Shown here in pieces: positions 47,168-58,402 of a stretch of DNA of 64,000 nucleotides. Source of the DNA: Atrina japonica (Eukaryota > Mollusca > Bivalvia > Pterioida > Pinnidae); assembly GCA_030159075.1 (NCBI GenBank), contig BROG01000542.1, positions 191,001-255,000 on the forward strand, in the 5' to 3' direction. Within the stretch, counting starts at the first letter, position 1. Each line of letters opens with the position of its first letter. The notes under the pieces were generated by a model. It worked only from the letters and a program-made list of their open reading frames with translations, was not told where the DNA came from and made no database searches. Made by a program: the position numbers and the translations under genes.

Positions 47168-47427
47168 CGGTACCTCCATAGTCCAGTGTTTAGAGCAGCA
47201 TGCTTTAAACCATGAAGTTGCCCCCTTATCAACACAGCCAGGTTCGACTCCCACTGGAATCTAAGCTGATTTTTGTGAGAAATTTTGCCAGTTCACTTGT
47301 GGAAGGCCGGTGGTCTTTTCCCGGGTACATTGTAATAGATTTCTCTCCTCTACCATTAAAAACCCATTGCCACTATACGACAGAAAAATTGTCGAGTGTA
47401 GCATTAAACAGCATTCAAGACAAACAC
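47168..47427 (+). mobile_element. SINE-2, near full length
   Basis: Head CTCCATAGTCCAGTGTTTAG and CCAGGTTCGACTCCCACTGG, body AATTTTGCCAGTTCACTTGT and TCTTTTCCCGGGTACATTGT, tail ATACGACAGAAAAATTGTCG. No clear TSD. Confidence 0.85.
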
Positions 47428-47629
47428 ATCCATTAGAATGCAAGTCTTAAAATTTTATCTTGTATGTTTTCCAAGATTATGGTCAGGCAAGGACTTTTGT
47501 TGAATCGTATCCACAGGAAGTGTTAAATCAAGAACTCTAGCAATAAGAATGAAATTCATCGTTAAATAGACAGCTGGAATGTTTTGTCACAAATCAAAGT
47601 GTTGTTAGCTTACCAGTCCCTATTTTCTT

Positions 47630-48130
47630 AAAAAGTATAATAGATAAAGAGAAAGAAACAAAGATCTACGAAAAAGTCAACAGGAATTAAATTGTCAGGT
47701 TGACCCATATGGGAGTTATTTTCTCCTTTAAAGTGGATATTTTCATGCTTTGGGCTGGTTTTCCCTATTATCCAGTGATCACCACAAAGATCTACAAAAT
47801 ATTATTGTGCAGGAATTGTGAGGGTGATCCTTGTGAAAGTTATTTCCCCTTTTAAATGGATATCTTGAAAGATCTATAAAAAAGTCGGCAAGGCAAGTCT
47901 ACCTTATGTAAGTTAATTCTCCTTTTCAGTGAATCTTTCATGCTTTTGGTTGCTTTTCAGTATATTGTCAGTAAAATACATTTCACTCAGGTGATTATTA
48001 AGGCCCAATGAGCCTACTTTTTTTAAATTGTTTATTAGCCATTTTATCTTTCACATATTTTTTATGTTTTCTGCATTGTTGTCCAATTTTACCAAGTGAG
48101 TGACTTAAGACCCCTTGGGCCTCTTGTTTT
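47630..48130. repeat. Tandemly duplicated repeat ending in D 3' motif
   Basis: Three diverged units with GGGAGTTATTTTCTCCTTT-like and GATATTTTCATGCTTT-like blocks. Two D-type ends follow (GGTGATTATTAAGGCCCAAT at 47990; AGACCCCTTGGGCCTCTTGT at 48108). Confidence 0.5.
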
Positions 48131-48775
48131 GTTAACTATTAATTTTCTTGTCATATTTGGAAATGGACGATGAAATCTGGTGCAATTTCTTCTCATTGCA
48201 TTTTACATGTTTACCATATACATACGATATCAATGCAAATTGATTTGATTTAATCTCCCCAAGCTGGCTCCATTTAGGATTTTTCTCATACTTTTATGTC
48301 CACAAAGAATGATAAACCTGTTGAATTATTATGGAAATGCGTATATATTTAAGAGATGTGATCAATAATTTGGTGCAGGGAGTATGTCTGTACCCTGAAG
48401 GGATCATTCATGTAGGAGTAAAAAAGTGGGATGATTTCCCCCGCTGTTAGATTATCTGTTCGTAAATAGCATTAACGCAAATCATGAGGAGAACGTTAAT
48501 TTCCATACAGTTGGAAAGGATAGAAATTTGTGATATGTGATTCCGAAAATAACAGAAGGTTCAGTTAAGTATAATTACATGAGACTACAAAGTGAAATTC
48601 AATAAACAAAAATTATGACAGATGAAAAGCTTTGCATTTAAACATACAGTTGTCTGTGATTTTGGTTCTCTATATTTTTTTTATCAGTTTTATGAGGAGT
48701 GGGTTGGTGGGCACCTAGGTAGGTGTCAGCGATTATGTTTTGATTATAGCTAGATTAATAGCACTTAGCTTCACC

Positions 48776-48865
48776 TCCTTAATTTGTCTACCCATTAAAA
48801 ACAATGGAATCTACTTAAAATCAATAACACAGGTCAGTTCAAGTATGTAATCAGGGGAGGATGGG
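48776..48865 (+). mobile_element. TTAA mini-MITE, copy 6 (diverged)
   Basis: CTACCCATTAAAAACAATGG and TACTTAAAATCAATAACACA, then CAGTTCAAGTATGTAATCAG and GGGTTATGA. Confidence 0.55.
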
Positions 48866-49000
48866 TTATGACACTGTTTCACTGGTCTTATTTCATTAAT
48901 GAAGGGTGGGTAGGAGGCCATGTTAGTAGGTTTCAGTAATTATATTTGGATGATAGCTAGATTTAATTAGTCACCCCCTCAAGAAAACAGTTGGACTAGA

Positions 49001-49275
49001 AACCTCACCTGAGTGGTTCAGGTAACCTTTCCAGAGTTGTTCAGGTAAACTCACTTGAGTGGTTCAGGTAACCTCACTTGAGTGGTTCAGGTAGCCTCAC
49101 CTGAGTTATTCAGGTAACCTCGTCTGAGTTGTTCCGGTGACCTAACTTGAGTGGTTTAGGTAACCTCACTTGAGTTGTTCCAGTAACCTCGTCCGAGTTG
49201 TTCTAGTGACCTAACTTGATTGGTTCAGGTAGCCTTGACTGAGTCCTTCTGGTAACCTCACCCAAGTTGTTCTGG
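49001..49275. repeat. 23-bp minisatellite, about 11 units
   Basis: GAGTGGTTCAGGTAACCTCACTT-type units with drift toward GAGTTGTTC(C/T)(A/G)GTAACCTCG(T/A)C. It lies about 70 nt upstream of the pogo-like element that precedes exon C. Confidence 0.9.
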
Positions 49276-49344
49276 TGTTCTATTTGTTATATACTGATAA
49301 AGAAGTGTGTATACAATATCAGTTTCACATCTGGTTTCTATATA

Positions 49345-49909
49345 CAATGGAACCTTGCCTCAAGACCTTCCCATTTTACAGACCACCTCACATTTCGAAC
49401 TTAAATAAATACTTGGTAAGTATGTATCATGTATCCATGACAAAATTCAATTGTCACTTGTTCTGAAGACGGCTCTACTTAGAGTCGAAACATGTCAACT
49501 TGATCTTTCATAATATATCTATAATACCATACGGATTTTTATTGGAGTTTTTATTGTGTTGGACACAAATCCATTGGTGGAAATCGTCGATAATTCAAGT
49601 AAGTTTATGGTTAAATCGCTTGCCCAGGACAGTGTTACAGAGCATTTGATTGGTGTTTCACTTGTCTGAGGTGTCCTGGACAGTGAAAAGAACCCGCTCA
49701 GTAGAACATCATCACATGACCAGCAATGCCTTACCAGTTATAAATAGATCAATGTGTTCGATGTTCCCTAGGATTAATTAACTAATTAGTTCGAATAGGA
49801 CTTTAAAAATAAGACAAATGTTCATGCAAATATGCATTAAGAGAGTACAGAAAAGTTTATTTATGGACATTACTCCCCGGAATGTGGCTTTAATAGCGAG
49901 GTTCTATTG
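49345..49909. mobile_element. Pogo-like element, probably with an inner insertion
   Basis: CAATGGAACCTTGCCTCAAG and, inverted, CAATAGAACCTCGCTATTAA; TA at 49343-49344 and 49910-49911. At 565 bp it is about 390 bp longer than its relatives. The excess contains the hairpin motif at 49463-49491. Ends 57 nt before exon C. Confidence 0.55.
49463..49491 (+). other. CTGAAGA-hairpin-GAAAC motif (hammerhead-core-like)
   Basis: CTGAAGA, one extra C, a 6-bp stem GGCTCT / AGAGTC (one G-U) around ACTT, then GAAAC. The layout resembles the conserved core of hammerhead ribozymes carried by Penelope-like and other retroelements. The position next to the core (10.1) is not paired as required, and stem III is not convincing. 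It is probably a retroelement fossil rather than an active ribozyme. Confidence 0.35.
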
Positions 49910-49966
49910 TATATGTATATAGAGAAGCAAGCATGTAAAATCTTTTCTTCATTTGCATTACTTCAG

Positions 49967-50114
49967 CCTCATTTGACGTCTGGACAGCCGTTTGTCAGGA
50001 CTACGCTATTCAACTGGAGAACGAAGGTCTCTACCACAAAGCTGCCACCTATCTTTTAGCTGCTCATAAAGTTTACAGTGCTATCGAACTTTTCAAAAGG
50101 CATCGTCTGTTCAA
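49967..50114 (+). CDS. GEMIN5: GEMIN5 exon C: TPR-like helices
   Basis: 148 nt exon with acceptor TTTGCATTACTTCAG and donor GTGAGT. It starts in phase 1 (the split codon completes as Ala) and ends after two bases of a Lys codon. It encodes SFDVWTAVCQDYAIQLENEG followed by LYHKAATYLLAAHKVYSAIE and LFKRHRLF. The pattern A-YLLA-HKVYSAIEL-KRH matches the vertebrate [20 protein letters not shown] helices in the same place. It uses no internal ATG, so ORF finders that require a start codon miss it. A pogo-like miniature element ends only 57 nt upstream of the exon, so the 3' end of this intron is crowded by mobile DNA. The acceptor and its pyrimidine tract still look intact. Confidence 0.93.
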
Positions 50115-50139
50115 GTGAGTACTGACTGTAATCGTTCAG

Positions 50140-50399
50140 TCTTGGTTTTAGGCTCATGCTAACGTTTCATTTGTATGTTTGTAGTTTGTCTATCTACACG
50201 TTACTTAGTAGTCCTAGCAAGGACCAAAAAGGGCCTAAACTTGACACCTCTTCAAAATTATCATTCCCATAAACTAATGGTCATCTTATTTCAACAGTAA
50301 TCTTAAAGTTTACAAGTCCGTTGGTTCTCTTGTTTTCAACATACCAATGAGATCTAGTGTCAAAGTTCGTTACTTTACATATTAGTTGTGGAGCTTGTT
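50140..50399 (+). repeat. Dispersed repeat D fragment after exon C
   Basis: GGACCAAAAAGGGCCTAAAC, TTGACACCTCTTCAAAATTA, CATAAACTAATGGTCATC in family order. Confidence 0.5.
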
Positions 50400-50639
50400 T
50401 CTATCTAAAAAAAAAAAAAAAAAAAAAAAAGATATATGTTTGCCTCTGGAAATAATAAACATTTGAGATGTTTCAAAACTTTTTTCCTTTTTTTCGAAAT
50501 TGAAACTAAGTTAAAAGTTTTATATGTTTGTTTTATTTGGTTTTGTGTTTGAACATTTTTGCTTGCCAGATAACTGGAGTTTCTATCCCCAAATTTATCC
50601 ATATTAGGTATGATGCTTCTCTAATTCCAAAAATGTTTT

Positions 50640-50885
50640 TGACATATTTGTTACAATAAAATTTCAGTTGATCAGCCTCTCCAATTTCAGATGTGCTTTA
50701 GAATGAGGACATATTTGTTAGGGTGAAATTTCAGTCTCTCAGTCTCCAATTTCAGATGTGTTTTAGAATGAGGACATATTTGTTAGGATAAAATTTCAAC
50801 TGATCAGACTCTCTGATTTCAGATGTATTTTAGAATGAGAGACATATTAACATGATTAAAATTTTAAGCTAATCAATCTCTTGCA
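50640..50885. repeat. About 68-bp tandem repeat x 3
   Basis: GACATATTTGTTAGGGTGAA, then TCAGTCTCCAATTTCAGATG and TTTTAGAATGAGGACATATT. A (A)n tract precedes it at 50408-50430. Confidence 0.85.
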
Positions 50886-51181
50886 CAATAAAATATCAGA
50901 TTACACAGACTTCCACAAAGGAAGGGGATTGCTGTTTAGAAGTTTTTACCAGAGTAATGGCCCTTTGGACTTTTATCTATATGCATGAGATACCTGGTCA
51001 TAGCAACTCCTATACTAATGAATTGATTTCAATAAAACTTCACAATGGAAGATCACAATATTTATATTTGCACAAATGAAGGGGACTGTTTTTAAAACCT
51101 TTTTGACAAATTAATGGTCTTTGGACCTAGATGGACTAATGGATGAAAGCTGGATCTGACATTTCCTGCATAAAATTGATT

Positions 51182-51457
51182 TGTTTGTTTGTTTATTGTT
51201 GTTTAACGTCCCACTCAAGAATCTTTCACTCATATGGAGACATCACCAAATGCCGGTGAAGGGCTACAAATTTTGGCCTATGCTTGGCACTTACGGCCAT
51301 TGAGCAGTGAGGGTTCTTTAACGTGCCGACACCAACTGTGACACGGGACCTCAAGTTTTACTGTCTCATCTGAAGGACAGGAAACCAACCTACGGCCGGC
51401 TGGACTCGACCTCACGATCAAGAGTCGAGCGTGCTACCGACGGAGCAAGGCTGGTTC
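51182..51457 (-). mobile_element. SINE-1, full length, 13 bp TSD
   Basis: Reads on the minus strand from the tRNA-like head (GCTCCGTCGGTAGCACGCTC; GAGGTCGAGTCCAGCCGG) to GATTCTTGAGTGGGACGTTA and (CAAA)n. Perfect CATAAAATTGATT at 51169-51181 and 51458-51470. Confidence 0.96.
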
Positions 51458-51849
51458 CATAAAATTGATTGAGTAATAAGTAGTTCAGTTTTAGGCAGGT
51501 CTTTAAAACACCTTAAGTGGCTATGAAAAAGATAATCCCAACTTCCGTACCTAGATTACAAATTTGCTACGAAGGGTATTCGTCCCATTAAGACTGTTCT
51601 AGTAAGACCTGAACTAAACATCCGTTTATTTATATTTGTAATCTTGATCAGACTGAAGTGAAATTATAAAAATTTCAGATGTTTGATGTGTAAATAGATT
51701 ACTCATATGATTGGATGGATTGGAATTGATGATTGTTTCTTGTTCACCTACATGTGGCCTGTATATTTGTGTGTGGGGGGATGCTTATTGGTGTGTGGGT
51801 GTGTCTGTGTGGGTGTTTTTGCATGTGTGTAGGTGATTGTTGGTGTGTG

Positions 51850-52916
51850 CAGGGTTCGAAAAATCCACTCGCCCGCTCGCATTGGCTATTAAAAAATCGT
51901 TTCGGGCGAGTAAATGTTCATAATGAACTCGCTCGTGTGGTGAGTGCTGACGCCCTACTGAAAATCTATTTTCCCTCTTAAATTTCGAAACTGGTCAATT
52001 TCCTTCTATTTTCAGTTCAAAATACATTACAATAAACAATTAGAAACTTAAATAATTATTTTATTGACAATGAAACATGTTAGTCTTTACCTCATGGCCA
52101 AAAATGTCACAGAACACATCGTGTGTTGACAGCTGATACTTGCAGTTTGTTGAGTAAGTGGAAGTTGGATGTGTGTAAAGAAAAGAACCAATTTCGAACG
52201 GACCTGAATTTCAGGATTTGGTAAAATAATCATATAATTTGTATAGAAGTTGTAAAATCTGAATGTAAGTGAATGATAAAAGTAAAAATAGTTACTCAAT
52301 ACTATAAATAAAAGTTTTAATGAAAATATAGAAATGGGTAGCTCTTGTTTTCATCTAATAAGAGTGAAAACTTACTTTTGTAATTTATATTGATTTAGTT
52401 AAACACATAGTAGTAACATCATAAAATAGTAATAATAATAATTGATTATAGTAATAATAATGATGCATTTACAGTTAATTTAGATGCAAATGCATCATTC
52501 AGAGACAATATAAACTGTATATAAATTTATCTATTAACATAACAATAACTTAAAAAAAAACAAAATTAAATAAAATATTTATTTTCATTGTGGGTAACCA
52601 GATTTTTATGACGGGCAACCAAAATTTCTGTCAAGAATTTGAATTCTAAAAACTTTAAGTGAGAGCATACAAAAGGTGTGGTAAGATTTTCACACATTTT
52701 CCATCATATTAGTACTTAATTAGAAAAAAAAAAAAAAAAAAAGACAATTTGTCAAATGAAGAGTATCATATCTGTTAAGTCATATAAGATCTATTTACTT
52801 TGAAAAAAGATTTTATATGCTGTTAACACATTTTCTTTGAAATACTACGTTTTCATACTTGGGCGAGTGCAAAATGAGTTTGGGTGAGTGGAAGTTATAC
52901 AAATTTTTTGAACCCG
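51850..52916. mobile_element. Non-autonomous hAT-like element in a (GT)n tract
   Basis: Left end CAGGGTTCGAAAAATCCACT, right end (inverted) CGGGTTCAAAAAATTTGTAT. Subterminal CGCCCGCTCGC / GGGCGAGT repeats lie at both sides. It is flanked on both sides by GTGTGTG, so the target duplication cannot be delimited. 1067 bp with no transposase remnant. The interior is shared with 12281-12545. Confidence 0.75.
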
Positions 52917-53789
52917 TGTGTGTGTGTGTGTGTGTTTGTAAGTACTTGTTTGTGTGTAGGTGTGTCAAGGGCTCCACTTACAAAATGAAAGTCACAGGTT
53001 CTTATGGAAAGAATTAAAACTGGTCCCATGGGGTGGGTGAGTGAGTATCTCAAAACCTCACAGCCAATTGTGCAGTACAAAATTTAAGGCACCAAGAACT
53101 GGGGATATGGGGATGGAGGGGTATAAAAACATAAAAAAAAAAAATGCATCATGCAAATTATTTTTTAAAAGACGACCAGACAAACATTCAGTTTTGAAAA
53201 CACGTAGGAATATTGACAAAATATACTTGCGGAAAACATCTCTTTATATTGATGAAATAGAGATTGTGAATATTGTTATCTATGATATTGATGCATCATT
53301 ACAGTCTGTGTACGATGTGGATATTGTTTTCAGTGATATTGATGCCATCATTACAGTCTGCGTATTTTAATAATGGAGTTTAAAGCATCTAATATAATGT
53401 TTTTGTTGTTGCAATTAATTTGATATCTTTGCAAGGAATTGTAGTTGATGGCCTCTCAGAATAGATCCAAACATTATAGAAATTAATAATCCTCTTGACG
53501 TTAAATGATTATGAAAGGATTGACTCCGATTTTACATCAGTCAAACTTGGTTATTGAATGTAAAATGTTCAGCATTTGTTTTGTAACAGGAAATAATGTC
53601 AAAAGATATGAACAGATCAATCGATGATGAAACAAAGATATGGCGACATAGACATGTTGTCTTGTATAAACAAAACATTTTGTCTTTATAGCAAAAGGAT
53701 TTCTAAATGAACAGAGTATTTGAAAGTGAAGATAATGAAGAGCATTAGTCTGACCATGTGGGTGGATGAATAGGATTTGATTTTTTGAT

Positions 53790-55245
53790 TGTGTGAGTCT
53801 GTGTGTCCATGTTTGTGAGTTTGTATGTGTGTGAATCTATGTATCTGTGTTTGTGAGTATGCATCTGTGTTTGTTATTTTGTGTGTCAGTGTGTGTGTGT
53901 GTGAGATGATGAATATGTGTGTTTGTGAGTCTATGTGTCTGTGTTTGTGTTCATGTTTGTGAGTTTGTATGTGTATGAGTCTAAGTATCTGAGTTTGTGA
54001 GTATGCATCTGTGTTTATTATTTTGTGTGTCAGTGTAGGTGTGTGTGTGTGTGTGTGTGAGTGAGAGAGATGTATATGTGTGTTTGTGAGTCTATGTGTC
54101 TGTGTGTGTGTTCATGTTTGTGAGTGTGTCTATTGTGTGAGTCTATGTATCTGTTTGTGAGTCTGTGTGATTGTGTCTGTGTATTTGAGTCTATGTTTGA
54201 GTCTATATATTAGTGTTTGTGAGTCTATGTGTCTGTGTGTGTTCATGTCTATGAGTGTGTCTGTATTGTGTGAGTCAATGTATCTGTTTGTGAGTCTATG
54301 TGATTGTGTTTGTGTCTGTGTATGTGAGTCAATGTGTGAGTCTATATATTAGTGTTTCTGAGTCTATGTGTGAGTCTATATATTAGTGTTTGTGAGTCTA
54401 TGTGTCTGTGTGTTAGTCTGTGTATCTGTGTTTGTGAGTCTATGTGTATGTGTGCATGTATCTTGGTAAGTGTCTCTATGTATCTAAATGTCAGTTTGTG
54501 TCTGTGTTTTTGAGTCTGTGTGTATTAGTTTGTGTGTCTGTGTGTGTTAGTGATTGACCCTGTATAGTAGTGATTAAACATGGGTATTAGTGAGTGTCTG
54601 TGTGTTAGGACTATGTAAGTGAGTGTCTATGTTTGTGAGTGTATATGTGTTAGTATGTGTCTGTGTGTTAGCAAGTGTCTGTGTGTGTTACCATGTCTGT
54701 GATTGTCCATTGTCCATTTGTGTGTTAGTATGTGTCTATTTTGTTAGCAAGTGTCTGTGTTAGGACTGTGTAAGTGAGTGTCTATGTTTGTGTCTTCTTG
54801 TGTGAGTGTATGTGTGTTAGTATGTGTCTGTGTTTAAGTGAGTGTCTGTGTGTGTTAGCATGTGTCTGTGATTGTTCATGTAGGTCAGTATGTGTCTATT
54901 ATGTTATTGAGTGTCTACATGTATGTGTTAGGAGTGTGTGAGTGTCTGTGTTTGTGAGTGTCTTCATGTGTGAGTGTATGTGTTTTATGTGTCTATTTTG
55001 TTAGTGGGTGTCTGTGTGTTAGCATGTGTCTGTGATTGTTCATGTAGGTCAGTATGTGTCTATTATGTTATTGAGTGTCTATGTGTTAGGAGTGTGTAAG
55101 TTAGTGTCTGTGTTTGTGAGTCTTCATGTGTGAGTGTCTGTGTTTGTGAGTGTCTTCATGTGTGAGTATGTGTTTTATGTGTCTATTTTGTTAGTGGGTG
55201 TCTGTGTGTGTTAGCATGTGTCTAAGTGTGTATTAGTGTATTTTT
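53790..55245. repeat. 1.45 kb (TG)n-derived degenerate simple sequence
   Basis: Interwoven TGTGTCTGTGTTTGTGAGTC-type units with larger local duplications (for example TCTTCATGTGTGAGTGT and GTCAGTATGTGTCTATTATG repeated). Frames here are artefacts. Confidence 0.95.
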
Positions 55246-55264
55246 GTGACTAAGTTGATTTTGT

Positions 55265-55640
55265 GAGACAGTTTGCTAGACCTGGAAGGCTGCTGGTCTC
55301 TTCTAGGGCATATTGTAGCCGATTTCTTTCCGCACCTACTAAGATTGCCTGCTACCATGTACATGATATAACTCAGGGGTTCAAAATTGCCCAAGTCCAA
55401 AGTCCTGGACTTGGTTAATTCAGGTTCAAACTTGGCATTTAGAAATACAAGAAGTCCGAGGGACTTGCCTCATCTGCATTCCTTTTAATTTTACTGTATT
55501 ACTTATTGACAAAATTCAGCACGGACTTTGAAATTTTTAAATTGGACTTGCCAGAAATTTACACCCCGAGTCCCGGACTTGAGTATCTAAAAAAGAATTT
55601 TGAACCCCTGTAACCGAAAAATTGTTGAGTGTGTAGTATA
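55265..55640 (+). mobile_element. SINE-2 fragment split by a MITE
   Basis: Left half: CAGTTTGCTAGACCTGGAAG, TTTCTTTCCGCACCTACTAA, CATGATATAACT. The right half resumes after the insertion with TAACCGAAAAATTGTTGAGT and GTGTAGTATAAAACAAT. The element ends about 90 nt before exon D. Confidence 0.8.
55374..55610. mobile_element. 237-bp hAT-like MITE nested in SINE-2
   Basis: Perfect 15-bp TIRs CAGGGGTTCAAAATT. Interior palindromic AGTCC/GGACT blocks (GTCCAAAGTCCTGGACTTGG; AGTCCGAGGGACTTG; GAGTCCCGGACTTGAG). Flanks TAACT / TAACC are compatible with a decayed target duplication. Confidence 0.85.
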
Positions 55641-55728
55641 AAACAATATCCAGAACAGTTCAATCAAAATAAATGAAATCTGGAATTTGTTTGCAGAGAG
55701 TCCTAATTTGTTTGTGTTGATTTTGCAG

Positions 55729-55848
55729 AGAAGCCATTGCTTTAGCTAAAGTCCGTCTGTCACCAGTTGATCCCGTTCTTAAAGACTTGTACACAGTGTG
55801 GGCCAATCAGCTGTCTAAAGATGGCAACTTCGAACAAGCTGCTAAATG
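55729..55848 (+). CDS. GEMIN5: GEMIN5 exon D: TPR-like helices
   Basis: 120 nt exon, acceptor TGTTGATTTTGCAG, donor GTAAGG. The first base completes the Lys codon started in exon C. It then reads [20 protein letters not shown] followed by [19 protein letters not shown] and ends with two bases (TG) of a Cys codon completed by exon E. It is the best-conserved piece in the window: vertebrate GEMIN5 has [24 protein letters not shown], then ERDGHYAVAAKC, at this position. The nearest upstream repeat is a SINE-2 copy broken by a 237 bp MITE, ending about 90 nt before the exon. Like exon C, it contains no ATG in frame and is easily overlooked. Confidence 0.95.
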
Positions 55849-55867
55849 GTAAGGTGTCCATCTGTCT

Positions 55868-55953
55868 GATCCACACCTGAAAAAAAAAAATGGACTCTAC
55901 TTGAAACCATTGACATAGTCTAATCCATATGTGTATATAGGGGTGTATTAGTT
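55868..55953 (+). mobile_element. TTAA mini-MITE, copy 7 (diverged)
   Basis: CACCTGAAAAAAAAAAATGG at the left, TAATCCATATGTGTATATAG and GGGTGTATTAGTTCA at the right. About 20 nt after the exon D donor. Confidence 0.7.
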
Positions 55954-57090
55954 CATTGCTGAGAATTTATAATGGTATAGATAGACCTTGGGATTTTTCG
56001 GAATGAGAATCACAGGTGGATCATAGGTATTTGATGGAGATTGATACATGTCATGATGTGTCTCAAAATATATGTCTCGATTGATTTTTGTCCGAAAAAA
56101 AAATTAGAAATGTGGGGCACTGAAACTTTGAAAAACCATTTTAATCAATTGTAAGCAATCCATTGCACTTTAAAATAGCTATGACCTTGAATTATTTTAA
56201 GTGTTATATTTGATGGTAACAGAAGAAATTCAGAGAATGGAGGGGAAATTCCAGCAAGTCATATAATCATGCTTCAATCACAAATAACTGTAAGATATAC
56301 TCTAATTAAAAACTTTCAAGATCACTTGAGTCACATTTTCATTGGTGGAATATGACAAATCTATAAGGTCACTCGCATGTGACCCAATAGTGGGTTCCAT
56401 TAGATCTGCTATGTGACATAACAAAAAGGAAGCAATGATAGATCAGTTTTAAATTAGATTGAGATATGATGAGTTCTATTGAGGTATTTCCATGTTCGAA
56501 GGCCTTTTAATAGAGACTACAAAATTGACCGTCTAATGTAGGATTTCTTTTTCGGTACATCTATATTTCTGGTTTCAGTGTCAAATCATTGTAGACTACA
56601 GTGGTCTCGAGTACAAAATACAGTCAACAATACTGACAAACAAATATTTAAAAAAAAAGAAAAAAGGTGGTCATTGCATTTTCTGTCAAAACGCCAATCA
56701 TCCTCATTTTGTACAAATACAGACTAATGTTATTATTATTATCTTTTTTTTTTTTATGAAAAATTTATCCACCAGCTAACTGATTTACAAGACTTTTAGA
56801 TTGTCCCTTGAGAGTCTGGCAAATCAGAACTTGATTTTCCTTATATATGGAACTGTCCAATTCATTGTAGATAACGGCGATATTATATATACATGTACAT
56901 ATATTATCTAGATATAGACAGAATCGTTGATATTACTGGAAAATTATATGTGTAACAGGAGAATCAGTAATCATTTACACACACACACACACACAAAATA
57001 TGAAGTGAGTGACAGATTCAGGCAAGTCTGATATTTAATGTTGTAATTTTCTGATTGATATTACAGCAGTTAAACTAAAGTTGGTCTTTT
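55954..57090. other. Intronic stretch with no gene seen
   Basis: AT-rich, with a (CA)n at 56979-56995. No repeat assigned with confidence. Confidence 0.45.
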
Positions 57091-57321
57091 TACTGTATAC
57101 CTGCAAATTTTCACCTCGGGTTATATTTGCCATTTTAAGACAGAAAACATATTCACCCTGTCTTAAATTCTCCCAAAATCAACATTGTCTTATAGATTGT
57201 TTATGTTCTTGCTTCATTTATTTGGCTTTAAAATTTCACTTTTATCTTAAATTTGCCCTCTCATCCGAGACCGCAAATAGTGAAAAACTAAATGGGAGCA
57301 AACATTTTCAGGTATATAGTA
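57091..57321. mobile_element. TA-bounded MITE, TACTGTATACCTG ends
   Basis: TACTGTATACCTGCAAATTT and, inverted, TACTATATACCTGAAAATGT. Interior ATTTGGCTTTAAAATTTCAC and CTCTCATCCGAGACCGCAAA are shared with 58403-58607 and 9640-9810. A 101-codon frame through it is fortuitous. Confidence 0.75.
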
Positions 57322-57523
57322 TTTCATGTCCAAGAAAGTTTTGGCTTGTCCAGTTATTTCAGTGTATTAACAGGACAAATATCTGAGTGTTCTTTGGCCA
57401 AATTGTGCAGCAAATATCGACCTTTGAATTTATGTCTGTCAACAATTTGGTTTAGCTGTTGAGTTTAGTTTTGTTTAAGAAAATCGCTTAAAATATCATG
57501 ACGTAATGATCACATAATGATAG

Positions 57524-57790
57524 GGGGCCTACATCGCCGAGTGGTTAGAGCATCACGCTTTGAACCATGAAGTCTGTCACATCTAATCGAAGTGGGTTCC
57601 CATCCCATTGGAACCTAAGTTGATAGTGTGGGAAAGTTTGCTAGTTTACTTGTGAAAGGCTGGTGCTCTCTTCCCTGGTGCAATATATTCAGTTTCTCTC
57701 CTCCACCTGTAAAAACTGGCCGTCTCCATATAACTGAAATATTGCACAGTGTGGCACAAAGAAAAACTTCAAAAACAAATTCAAAATACA
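57524..57790 (+). mobile_element. SINE-2, full length, imperfect 11 bp TSD
   Basis: Head GCCGAGTGGTTAGAGCATCA and GTGGGTTCCCATCCCATTGG, body AAAGTTTGCTAGTTTACTTG, tail CATATAACTGAAATATTGCA. Flanks CATAATGATAG (57513) and CATATTGATAG (57791) differ at one base. Confidence 0.85.
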
Positions 57791-58046
57791 CATATTGATA
57801 GAACATGATGACATTAGTTAATTATGATCTTCATTTTTTTTACCATGACCTTCATTTTTTACCTTGACCTTTGATAAACAGTCATACCACCTTTAGTTGT
57901 TTCTTGTTAATCACTTTGGAGAACTCTGTTTTTACCATCATGGCATAAAAGGATCACAATCATTAAATATATGTTTAAATTATAAGATGCAAATATCAGA
58001 ATTACTGGTATGTGATATAATTTCATCTGATTTTTTTTACTTGCAG

Positions 58047-58260
58047 CCATCTTGCCATGCTGCAAGTGCAGGATGCAGCAGTTCTGTTGGCAAGGAGGTA
58101 CAGTTGTAATTCGAGTTTGCAAATGGCTGCCAGAATTTCATTGGTTGCTGGACAGAAACAACAGGGATTAGCATACGGCTATAAACTCATGCAACAATTT
58201 CTGGTTCAGTTTGACTGGCAGAGTGCATATGAAGGCCTTCAGAAAGAGAAGTCACTGCAG
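58047..58260 (+). CDS. GEMIN5: GEMIN5 exon E: TPR-like domain continuation
   Basis: 214 nt exon, acceptor TTTTTTTTACTTGCAG, donor GTAAGT (consensus). The first base completes the split Cys codon, and it ends exactly on a codon boundary (phase 0). It encodes HLAMLQVQDAAVLLARRYSC, then NSSLQMAARISLVAGQKQQG, then LAYGYKLMQQFLVQFDWQSA and YEGLQKEKSLQ. This parallels the vertebrate run [20 protein letters not shown], then SLRTAAELAAIVGE, then ELLLANNWVGAQEAL-ESLQ. All three helical pairs can be followed without gaps larger than a few residues. A 75-codon frame that starts at an internal ATG and runs beyond the donor is just this exon read into the intron. Confidence 0.93.
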
Positions 58261-58402
58261 GTAAGTCTTCAACACTCATTGTGATAGAGATTTTGATGCC
58301 CATGTACATGGTCCCAGGTTTGTATCGTGCATGAAGTCAAGCCTAGAACATTTAAAAAGTTAGTAATCTAGACCTTCAGCAAAACAAGTGATAATGTTGG
58401 CT

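Noticed and set aside
53041..53370. 109-codon + frame with Ile/Asp-rich end
   Set aside because: No recognisable similarity and no splice flanks. The end contains a short local duplication (GATATTGATGC...ATTACAGTCTG) that explains the repetitive residues.
57081..57386. 101-codon + frame
   Set aside because: It crosses the complete TA-bounded MITE 57091-57321 and shows no domain.
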